This document shows, in pieces, positions 11,309 through 22,000 of a stretch of DNA of 64,000 nt; position 1 is the stretch's first letter, and each line of letters begins with the position of its first letter. The DNA is from Atkinsonella hypoxylon (lineage: Eukaryota > Ascomycota > Sordariomycetes > Hypocreales > Clavicipitaceae): NCBI GenBank assembly GCA_000729835.1, contig JFHB01000106.1, positions 38,971-102,970 on the forward strand, in the 5' to 3' direction. The notes under the pieces were generated by a model. It was not told the DNA's origin and did not search any database. It worked only from the letters and a program-made list of their open reading frames with translations. Made by a program: the position numbers and the translations under genes.

Positions 11309-14061
11309 GTATCTAGGTAGATCTAATGTAATAGTTCCTTATTATAGAATTAAATAGAAATCTTTAGGAAGGAATTTAACTTTAAAATACTAGATTTAAT
11401 AAGCTATAGCTTTATAACTGCTTTAACTACTTACTCTATTTAGATTCTCTATAAATCCTTTTAGTTTACCTCTATTTAAACCTTTTTCTTTTACTTTTCT
11501 TTACTTTTAGTAAAATAGGTTTTAATAAAGTTAGATTCTAGGCTAATTAGTAGTTCCTTAGTATTAACTATTTCTTTTTCTTCTATTAGCTAGTATTTAT
11601 AGCTTTTAAGGTACTTTTTATAGTCTTTTTAGTTAGATTTATCTTTAAACGTTATTATATAGGTATATTTCTTATTATTTTACAGTAAGCTTTATTATTA
11701 AAAACGTTAAAGCTGCTAAAGATACTATAGCTCTAGCTAATAATTCTAGCTAGCCCCTAAATTCTAGTTCTATTAAGGCTAGAGCTACTGCTCCCTTAGT
11801 AGCTAATTCCTTTAGTTTTATAGTAGATATTAAAGATAATTATTCTAGTAATTTTTATAGAATAAAGGTTAGAACTAAAATTAACTATTGCTCTTATTCT
11901 AGTTAGCTTAGTTACTTTAGGCTGCCTTATTATTTTTAGAGTTCTTACTATTAAATTTACTTTAAGTGTAGTAAGTATTAGTACCTTCTTTATAGTTTCT
12001 TAATTTTTATTATTTTTCTAGATCCTTTAGGCATTCTTATAAATCCTTAACCTTATTATTTACTATAGTAATATATATAAATCTTAGGTCTTTTACTATT
12101 AAAATTAAGTATAGCTATTATAATTCTAAGTATAGCTTATAATAGAGTCTTAAAAGAAGCTAAAGATTAATAGTTTTACTATTTATATAAGTATATTAAA
12201 ATACTCTAAAGGTAAATTCCCTAAATAATTTTTCTTTAATTATATTTTACTCTATAAACTTAGCTAAATCTAGCTATATTATTATATTCTAGATCTATAT
12301 ACTAAATTCTTTATAAATAGTAGTATAAATAGAGTTTAAACTGCTAAAAATAGCTATTTTTTTATAGTAATCTAGATACTGCCTATACTATATTAATATA
12401 TTCCCTTTAAAGAGAGTTTAGAGCTTAATATAAATAGCTTCTTAGGCGTTAATTATACTATAGCTATAGTAGTCTTTAATAGCTTAGATCTATAGCTCTA
12501 TATTATAGAAAATAGTGTACTTTCCTTTATATAAAATTAGCTTATAGATATTTCTATTATTAAAGGGTTTAAAGTAACTAATATTAGTAATTTTCTATAT
12601 AGAATCTATTTATTCCTTAGGGGTTTAAAACTATATATTACTTTAGTTATTTTATTTCTAATATAGATTTAGCCTTTTATTTACTAGATTTAGCTAGAGA
12701 TTATTGTTTTTAATATAGTATAGTGCTTATTAATTTATATATTAATATTTAAAGTTACTAAATGCTTAATTTTAGTCTTTTTTAGTATTTTAGCTCTTCT
12801 TAGCTTTACTATTATAGTATTACTCTAATAGATTCTTTAGAAATTATAGTAGCTTTTATTCTTTTAGAAAAGTACTAAAGTATTTAAAGTATTTCTATAT
12901 TATATAGTTTCTTTTACCTAAAGGTTGCTTTTAACCTTACTTTTAGTTTTAGTTATTTTTTAGAGGTAAGTAAGAATTAAAAGCCTTTTACCTATAATTC
13001 TTAAGCTAAAAGCCTTATTAGGTATAGTATTATCTATTATATTTATTCTAAGGCTTAAGTATAGTCTCTATTTTCTAAGCTAAGTATTATTGCTCTACCT
13101 AAAGAGCAGCAATTTTATTATTTAATTCTCTCTATAATTTACTAATTTTATTAATTAATTCTCCTTTAATTCTACTAATTTACCTACTAATTTCTATAGA
13201 AAAACCTATAAGCTATTCTAATAAAAGGTTCTCTTTTTTAAGTAGTTCTACTGCTTTCTTTACTTTATACTTTAGCTTAAAGGTATAAAACCTTTAGTAA
13301 GCCTATAAAAGCAGTAAGATTTTAGCTAGTTCTTTAATTAGTAAGTTCTTTTTAGTAGTTTAAGGTATATTTAATAGATTTAAGTTCTTAGTAAGTAGTA
13401 TAAATCTAGATCTTTATACTTACTTTCCTTTAATATTCTAGGTAGAACTAGTACTAACTTTATAGATAGTATTTCTTAAGCTATTAAATCTAGATAATCT
13501 AGCCTTAGCTTTTCCTTTTAGTATTACTATTAGTAAATCTATAAGAAGTTTAGTAGATTTAGCCTTATTAACAATTCTATTAACCTACCTCTATACCTAC
13601 TATACTATAGAAGTATTAATAGTATTTTAGTAAGAAGGTAGTTCTACTAGCTTAAGTTAATTATATAATTTAAGCTATTTATTAATAAATTTATAGTAAG
13701 TAAAATAAAGTAGTAAGCTTCTTTTTTCTTAAGGTATAAAATCCCTTTTTTAAATCTAAAAATCTAGATTTTAGTAGTAAAATTTATAGAATTAGTGTAT
13801 AGTTTTAAGTTCTTTATTAGTAAAAGAAATATAATTCCTTCTACTAAGTTCCTTTTAAAGTTACTTTATCTTAAATATTATAATTTTAGCTTTTTAAGCT
13901 TAAGAAGAGTTAGTAATAATTAGAAGTAATTATTACTACTTATTACAGTAGAATCTAATGTAGGTTTATTAGAAGTAACAATAGGTTATTAAATTTAATA
14001 GGTTATATAATAATTCGTAAGAGGAGTTATAAGAGCTTCTGTAAGAAGTATTTAGTAATAG
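11309..14061 (-). pseudogene. Family 3 Gypsy gag and gag-pol junction remnant (copy 1)
   Basis: Read right to left from the 5' LTR at 14183-14062. It matches the gag copy in plus orientation at 30428-32650. The translated remnant is rich in Lys, Asn and Gln with long charged helical stretches near 13100-13450, as in Gypsy capsid genes. Beyond about 11840 it enters the spacer leading to the protease (KSNQKDYKKYLKSYKYQLIE near 11600). Positions 12412-12440 are an intact site that carries miniature element 2 in the second copy. No CCHC knuckle could be placed with confidence. Confidence 0.75.
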
Positions 14062-14183
14062 TGTTCTAGTAAATAATAGTTAATAGTTCAATCTAACTAC
14101 CTAAGTGTTGCTTCTAACTACTTATATATAATTGCGGTTATGTGCACTAGTGACCTGCGGGTCTGTAGGATTATCCCGTAACA
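14062..14183 (-). mobile_element. Family 3 Gypsy 5' LTR (122 bp, minus strand)
   Basis: Plus strand runs TGTTCTAGTAAATAATAG...ATTATCCCGTAACA, the inverse of the plus-oriented LTR at 30306-30427 with equal length. The outer end keeps unmutated CACTAGTGACCTGCGGG-like sequence. It joins family 1 RT sequence at 14184 (GCAAG is the candidate right TSD), so this Gypsy element is inserted in family 1 element C. Confidence 0.85.
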
Positions 14184-15672
14184 GCAAGCATCGCTATTAG
14201 TAGCTAAGCTACTAAAAAGCTGTAATTATAAGCCCTCTAAAGAGCAGGTAATTAAGCTAGAAAAATCCCTCTATGGTCTAAAGTAAAGTCCTAGAGAATA
14301 GCAGTAAATTCTAACAGAATTACTTTAAAAGCATAGATTTAAACCTCTTATATTAGACCTAGTAGTCTTTTATAACCCAGCTACATCTACGTATATTGCT
14401 ACTTATGTAGATAACTATCTTCTAATTGGGCCTAATTTACGATATATTAATAAGCTTAAAAAGCTACTAAATTAAGCTTATCTAATAGAAGATAAAGGAC
14501 TAGCAGAATTCTTCCTAGGCGTTTAAATCACCTATAATAGGTCTAAAAGATCTATTAAAATCCATTAATCTTAATATATTCTTAAAGCCCTAGAAAGATT
14601 TAATATACTAGATGCTAAGCTAGCTTCTATCCCTATACAGCTAGGAATCCTAAAGCAACTAGTTATAAAACCTCTCTTAAAATCCAATTATAAGCTTTAT
14701 TAGAGCATAATAGGCACTATAATGTACCTTATGTTGCTAACTAGGGCTAATATTGCTTTTTCCGTTTAGTAGCTATTAACTTTCCTAGCTAAGCCCTATA
14801 TAGAGTATCTAAACGCCTCTAAGCACCTCCTTTAGTACTTAAGTAGTACTAGAAGCTTTGCTATCGTTTATAAGCATTCTAGTCTACACTCTTTAGTAGG
14901 GTCTTCCTCTAAAAAGTCTTTTAATACTACTATTAGTTATAAAGAAGTCTTAAAGACCCTCCTTAGTTATTGCAATAGCGATTTTGCTAGTAATAAAGTC
15001 TCTTCTAAATCAACCTATACTTATCTATATAAGCTAGCTAGTAGACCTATTAGCTAGAAATCGAAAAAAGCTAGTACTATTGCTCTTTCTACTTTAGAAG
15101 CAGAATCTAATGCATTATCTAAAGCTATTAGGGAATTAGAGTAGCTCTACAGCCTTTTTAAGGAGATAAAGCTGCCTTTAACCCCTCCTATTTCTATTAG
15201 GTATAATAATTAAGGCGCTATAGTTACTGCTTATAACTTAACGTTATATAGTAGGACTAAGCACACCCTTTTAAAGTTTAACTATATTAGAGAAAAGATT
15301 CGTAAAGATATAGCTAAGGTTAGTTATATTAATATAAATTAGATGCTAGTAGATAGCCTAACTAAGCCTCTTGCTATTTAAAAGCATTAATAATTCATTA
15401 AGTTACTAGAGCTTTCTAGCTAGCTTATAAAAGCAATAAAAACACTTAAAAAATCAAAAAGCAACAAAAAACAGTTAAAAATCGAAAACAATAAAAACAA
15501 TTAATAACAACTAGTTATATTCAACTATAACTACCCTAGAATTGCTAGAATTAGTTATATTATTTAGTCTTATTATTAGTATTGTATTTTGTTAGTTAAT
15601 TCTAACTTAAATATCCTTTAAAGGAGCTAAGTTGCTTGTAAAACTAGTTACTTCTTACATTTCTAGAGGGAG
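14184..15672 (+). pseudogene. Family 1 Copia pol remnant: RT and RNase H (element C, 3' part)
   Basis: Starts in mid RT, at the point equivalent to about 1990 in element A. The RT box reads YVDN near 14407-14418. RNase H follows, with the linker before EVLKTLL carrying an extra segment (HSLVGSSSKKS..TTIS) also seen in element D, against the shorter form in A, F and I. Stops replace Trp in ISWK near 15050. The 5' part was displaced by the family 3 insertion and lies outside the window. The purine tract TCTAGAGGGAG precedes 15673. Confidence 0.88.
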
Positions 15673-16367
15673 TGTTAAAAATAAGCTACCCTATATAGCC
15701 TATATATATGCTTACTAGTTGCTCTATTACGTGACCCTTATTAGGTCTTGTTACGTTAATTTTTAGTAGAGATATTGCTGTTACTAGATGTAAAACATCT
15801 AGAATTAACTAAGGTAAAGTTGCCTAACCTATAGTTAATTTTAACTGCGATTTTCTCTACAACTAGTAATAGTAGAAATTTAAGAAGTATACTATTTAAA
15901 AGCTAAGAATTAGGGCTATTTAATAGTATAATTGTTAGATAGAGTTGCTTATAAGGGTTGCTTATTATTAGTGGAATTTATTAAATTGTGCACATAAGTA
16001 TCTTGTTTATATAGCTGTAAGTTAATTTTTTTGTTTTTATATAGTAAATCTTTTTACAGAAATTATAAAGTAGCCTATAAGCCCCTTCTAGCAACTATAG
16101 CCCGCTAATATAGTTAGTAGGTCTATAAGAGACTGGAAAGATTTAAGATCCTACCCTCACTAAGTTTGTTACAGCGCTCTTAATATAAAGATACTACTAT
16201 TACAGTTATCTATTGCCTCTACGTGATCTATACTATACACTACAGCTTGATTTAGGCCGCTGCTGCTTCTACTACGTAATAATTGCTAGGAGCAATTACA
16301 GGTGCTAAATCTAAGAGACCACTACCCTCTTAGATATCTAGTCCTGTAATCCCTATTATTTTCAATA
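15673..16367 (+). mobile_element. Family 1 Copia 3' LTR (695 bp) of element C
   Basis: TGTTAAAAATAAGCTACCC to TTTTCAATA, directly after a polypurine tract. All four conserved stem-loops are present. ACAGT at 16368-16372 would be the right TSD of element C. Confidence 0.9.
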
Positions 16368-17943
16368 ACAGTATATAAATATCCTTAAGAATATTACTGT
16401 TAAATAGCTCTAAATTGTCTAAGTCCCTTTATATAAGGAAACTGCAGATATAGCAGCAGTAAAGAACTAATAGCACTATAGAAGCAGGAGCAGTAAAGGT
16501 GCTAGCGCTAGCAATATAACCGCTAAAGTTCTAGATATACTCCTAGTTAGTAAGAGGATAAGCTATATATAAGCAAAGAGGCAGTGTACTTTAGGCTAAT
16601 AAGACAATATTTTGCGATTTTAATTAGCAAGCTACTAGCAGTTAGATAAATTCTATTTAGATATATTAGAAAGAGGTCCTCTTATATTAAAAGGAGCAGT
16701 AGCAGCTATACATTAAAGTAAGGAATTTTAGGAAACTACAATAGAATTATTTAGTTATAATATAGAGGTAAAATAAGATATAAAGAAGAAAGGAAAAGAT
16801 AAAGAAGGGAAAAGAGAAATTGTTTATTTTTATATTAAGAGCAGCTAAAAGCTAGCTGCTAATTTATTATACGCTAAAGGGGTAATAATAACAATAACTA
16901 TTTACGCTCTACTAGCTGCTAGTTTATTATACACTAAGGGAATAACACTAATAACAACTGTTTGCGCTCTACACCCTTAACAACATCCCTTATATATAGA
17001 TAGATTATATACAGCTAATAAATGTTTGCAACAGCAATAGGGATAAAAGAGAGAGAGTGCCTTCTAGTTAAGGAGAGAAATTATTACGCAATAATTGCTT
17101 AAGATATAGAAGACCTAGGTATATAGGCAATTTATACGCTAGCAACACTAGCGTTACAGCCTACACCTATATAAGGATTAGCTCTTCTATACTAAGTAGA
17201 TAATTGCTAGCTGTAAACAGAAGCTTATAAGATAAAGGTAGGTAGAGTGTCCTTAAACCCTAGAAGAGTACACTTAAGCAAAGGGGATATAATAGTTCTA
17301 TTTTAACGCAACTAATAGGTTAGCTAGTAGAGCAATAAACAGCTATTATAAAGGTACTATAAGTAATTAAAGAGGGAGGTAAAGTAGAAGTCTATTTATA
17401 TATTAGCTCTATAATGCTATATAAAGTATAAATAGTGCGTTAGTATAGCAATAGAACAGCTAGAATAAAGCGCCTAGCTGCAGACGTTATACCTCTACTT
17501 TTTATAAGTAGGCAATAGAGAGAATATAAAGGGGGAGAGAATAGAGAATTAACTGCAATTTATAGCGCTTGCTAAAGGCAATAAGGAGATTATTATAGAG
17601 GCTAGAAGGAGAAGGAGGGTATATTATAAACTTAAGCCTTAAGCTTAAGTCTTTTAGTAAAGAGAGAACAGCAGAAGAGAGACAGTAATCTATATAGGTA
17701 AAGGGATAGAAGCAGACTGCATTTAACTAAGGGTTAGCTAGACTTTATAGGGCTTTAGAGAAAGGACCTTAGCTATAGAGCATATACTAAAAGAGGCTCC
17801 TAAGGGGAGGGACCTACCCCTAGATATATAGTACAGGGGCATAGGGAGGCTTCTAGTTCCTTCTCTCTTTCCCTTTCCTCCCTATAATTATAGTTCTTAT
17901 TATAGACGCTAGTTAGCAGCAGCCACTAGGCCAGTCTATTACA
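16368..17943 (+). pseudogene. Unidentified RIP-degraded coding stretch, two overlapping frames
   Basis: This segment matches none of the four LTR families here. One frame runs from about 16570 to past 17000. A second runs from about 17022 (an ATG followed by FATAIGIKEREC) to about 17950. Both are interrupted by TAA/TAG, and I found no TGA, as expected for a long gene degraded by RIP. The first frame has a Lys-rich patch (DIKKKGKDKEGKRE near 16780) and a 60-bp in-frame tandem duplication at 16852-16971. The second has a basic run (ARRRRRVYYK near 17610) and YIGKGIEADC near 17690. I do not recognise the family. It may be a transposon ORF or a host-gene relic. Confidence 0.5.
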
Positions 17944-18369
17944 GTATACTATAATTATTCTATTTACCTATAAGCTAAAAGATAAAGAGCCTAAATCCTT
18001 CTTTATAAGTGTTAACTTTAAAGAATAAATGCTTACTAGAGTTATAGTGCTATAGAACAGTATTTTTATTAAGGTATACCTTTACCTCTTAGAATGCCTT
18101 CTTTTCCTTAGGTTTTAGTAAAAATATTACTTCTTAGGCTTTCTTTTAGTATATTAGTTTTAGTAAACTATTAGCTAAGCTTTTCTTATAAAGCTCTTAT
18201 AGTAAGGTAGTCTTTTGTTTTTATAGTAAGTAAATTTATATATTAAACTACAGAATACTCTTCTGTAAAAAGCTAGCTATACTAATAAAGGTCTTTAGAT
18301 TTATAAGATCTACTAGAAACTTAAGTTTTTAAAAAGCTTTTAGCCTATTATTTATATTAGTAATTCTAT
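17944..18369 (-). pseudogene. Family 3 Gypsy RT/RNase H remnant (copy 2, 3'-most part)
   Basis: Continues the pol frame of 26247-27873 beyond the element D insertion. Reading right to left it gives the connection domain, then LQHYNSSKHLFFKVNTYKEG (stop read as Gln), the start of the Gypsy RNase H domain. Homology to copy 1 covers about 18045-18369, and the reading continues to about 17955. The rest of RNase H and all of the integrase are absent, with no clear TSD at the junction near 17943. Confidence 0.75.
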
Positions 18370-19068
18370 TATTGAAAATAATAGGGATTACAGGACTAGA
18401 TATCTAAGAGGGTAGTGGTCTCTTAGATTTAGCATCTGTAATTGCTCCTAGCAATTATCACGTAGTGGAAGCAGCAGCGGCCTAAATCAAGCTGTAGTGT
18501 ATAGTACTAGATCACGTAGAGGCAATAGATAACTGTAATAGTAGTATCTTTATATTAAGAGCGCTGTAACGAACAAGTTAGTAAGGGTAGGATCTTGAAT
18601 CTTTCTAGTCCCTTATAGACCTACTAACTATATTAGCAGGCTATAGTCGCTAGAAGGGGCTTATAGGCTACTTTATAATTTCTGCAAAAAGATTTACTAT
18701 ATAAAAACAAAAAAATCGACTTATAGCTATACAAACGAGATACCTATATGCATAATTTAATAAATTCCACTAATAATAAGCAACCCTTATAAGCAACTCT
18801 ATCCAACAATTATACTATTAAATAGCCCTAATTCTTAGCTTTTAAATAGTATACTTCTTAAATTTCTACTATTACTAGTTGTAGAGAAAATCGCAGTTAA
18901 AATTAACTATAGGTTAGGCAACTTTGCCTTAGTTAATTCTAGATGTTTTACATCTAGTAACAGCAATATCTCTACTAAAAATTAACGTAACAAGACCTAA
19001 TAAGGGTTATATAATAGAGCAACTAGTAAGCATATATATAGGCTATATAGGGTAGCTTATTTTTAATA
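18370..19068 (-). repeat. Element D 3' LTR (699 bp)
   Basis: Plus strand TATTGAAAATAATAGGG...TTATTTTTAATA. Next to it lies the reversed purine tract CACCCTCTAGA (RIP form of CTCCCTCTAGA). Confidence 0.9.
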
Positions 19069-22000
19069 CACCCTCTAGAAATATAAGAAGTAACTAGTTT
19101 TATAAGCAACTTAGCTCCTTTAAAGGATATCTAAGTTAGAATTAACTAACAAAATATAATACTAATAATAGAACTAAAATAACATAACTAATTCTAGCAA
19201 TTCTAAGGTAGTTATAGTTAAATATAACTAGTTGTTGTTAATTGTTTTTGTTGTTTTCGATTTTTAACTGTTTTTTATTGCTTTTTGATTTTTTAAGTGT
19301 TTTTATTGCTTTTATAAGCTAGCTAGAAAGCTCTAGTAAGTTAATAAATTATTAATGCTTTTAAATAGCAAAAGGCTTAGTTAGGCTATCTGCTAGCATC
19401 TAATTTATATTAATATAACTAACCTTAGCTATACCTTTATAAATCTTTTCCCTAATGTAGTTAAACTTTAAAAGGGTGTACTTAGTTCTACTATATAACG
19501 TTAAGTTGTAAGCAGTAACTATAGCGCTTTAATTATTACACCTAATAGGAATAGGAGGGGTTAAAGGCAGCTTTATCTCCTTAAAAAGGCTGTAGAGCCA
19601 CTCTAATTCCCTAATAGCTTTAGATAATATATTAGATTCTGCTTCTAAAGTAGAAAGAGCAATAGTACTAGCTTTTTTCGATTTCTAGCTAATAGGTCTA
19701 CTAGCTAGCTTATATAGATAAGTATAGGTTAATTTAGAAGAGACTTTATTACTAGCAAAATCGCTATTGCAATAACTAAGGAGAGTCTTTAAGACTTCTT
19801 TACAACTAATAGTAGTATTAGAAGACTTTTTAGAGGAAGACCCTACTAAAGAGTGTAGACTAGAACGCTTATAAACGATAGTAAAGCTTTTAGTACTACT
19901 TAAGTACTAAAGGAGGTACTTAGAGGCGTTTAGATGCTCTATATAGGGCTTAGCTAGGAATGTTAATAGCTACTAAACGGAAAAAGCAATATTAGCCCTA
20001 GTTAGCAACATAAGGTACATTATAGTGCCTATTATACTTTAATAAAGCTTATAATTAGATTTTAAGAGAGGTTTTATAACTAGTTGCTTTAGGATTCCTG
20101 GCTGTATAGAGATAGAAGCTAGCTTAGCATCTAGTATATTAAATCTTTCTAGGACTTTAAGGATGTATTAAGATTAATAGATTTTAATAGACCTTTTAGA
20201 CCTATTATAGGTGATTTAAACGCCTAGGAAGAATTCTGCTGGTCCTTTATCTTCTATTAAATAAGCTTAATTTAGTAGCTTTTTAAGCTTATTAATATAT
20301 TGTAAATTAGGCCTAATTAGAAGACAGTTATCTACATAAGTAGCAATATACGTAGATGTAGCTGGGTTATAAAAGACTACTAGGTCTAATATAAGAGGTT
20401 TAAATCTATGCTTTTAAAGTAATTCTGTTAGAATTTGCTGCTATTCTCTAGGACTTTGCTTTAGACTATAGAGGGATTTTTCTAGCTTAATTACTTGCTC
20501 TTTAGAGGGCTTGTAATTACAGCTTTTTAGTAGCTTAGCTACTAATGGCGATGCTTACTCTGCAAATTTAACGAATCTATCTAGGATTTCTATATAAATA
20601 GCTTCTTTTAGCTTGCTATTTAAAAACGCTCCTATAAAATCGATTTGCTCGACTTCCTAGTTATTAAAAGCTGCAAGAGCTAATAATATACGCTAGCTAG
20701 GAGGAATACTAATTGCAGCAAAGGTCTCTAGATAGTCTTAACCTTCTATTTGTATAAATCCCTTAGCAATAAGGCAGGCCTTATATTTTATAGAATTATT
20801 TTCTTTATCCTTCTTTAGCCTATAAATAAGCCTATTCTTTAGAACTCTTTGGCCCTTAGGTACTTAGTCTTTCCCTATAAATTTAAAGGTTCCAGCAGTT
20901 AATAGCTGCTTAAATTCGCTATAGGTAGCTTCTATTTAATGCTGCTTAGTAGAGCTTTTTAGGGCTTGCTTCTACGTGTTAGGAAGTTCATCCTTATTAC
21001 TATTAGAAGTAATAGCTGCTTTAGTCCTTACCTTAAAGCATAGATCCTTGATTAAGGAAAATATATCTCTATCTAGATCTATAGCATTAGCATTAATAGA
21101 TTCAGCTTTAGCTTCTATAGGTTCTATATTAGCCTAAGGGGCTTCTATAGTTATAGGGGCTTTAGGGGCCTCTATAGCTTCTATAGGGTTGCTTAGTAGA
21201 AGAGCTTGATCTACAGGTTCTAGTAGATAATTTAGCACATCTAGATAACTAGGATAAGGATACTTAGGAGTATAATTATCCACTAATTGCTGGTTATTAA
21301 TTTCTCTCTCTAAAGGATTATCCACTATAGAACCAATAGGAACCTTAGGGATGCCCTGTAAAATAGAACCTATTCCTTCTATAATTTTAACGAAGCTAGT
21401 CTTTATAACAGCTTATTTAGAGGGGATATATATTAGATATACATTAGAACCTAGTGTAGCTAAAAGTCTACTAGAAATAGTTCTTTTAGCTAGCTTCTGC
21501 AACCTAGATTGTTGTTCTAAAGGAATTAGAACTTCGCAATAGGAGCCTATAGCTCTTATTATAGTAAAATCAAGCTTATAGGTCTTAGAAGGCTCTAAAT
21601 TAGCTAGATATAGCTGTTTAGGACTTAGTAGTTTAGTACTATTCGCAGTACTATTAACTAAATCCACTATAGCAGGAAGAATGTAAGACTATAGATATAG
21701 AGGTAATTGTAACCACTGTAGGGTAGCACGTAAACGGTTTAGAAGTACCCTTATAGCTCTCTCTATTAGCCTATTCTGTTTGTAAATATAGGGGCAAGAG
21801 GTACTAAAGCAAATACCCTTAGAAGATAGCTAAGCTTACAACCTAATATCGATTTCTATACTACTATTAAAGTAAAGGTGTTTAGAGTAGCAGTTATACT
21901 AGTTTTTTAATTCCTTAAAGAAGCTTCTAATACAGCTATAAAGAGTAGAACTCTCTTTATTAGCTAGATTAAAAGACTACTTATACCGTAATTTTCTATT

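Noticed and set aside
17900..17943. Possible LTR end (TGTAATAGACTGGCC on the minus strand) marking a fifth LTR family.
   Set aside because: No matching left end or TSD was found, and the unknown degraded frame reads through this point.
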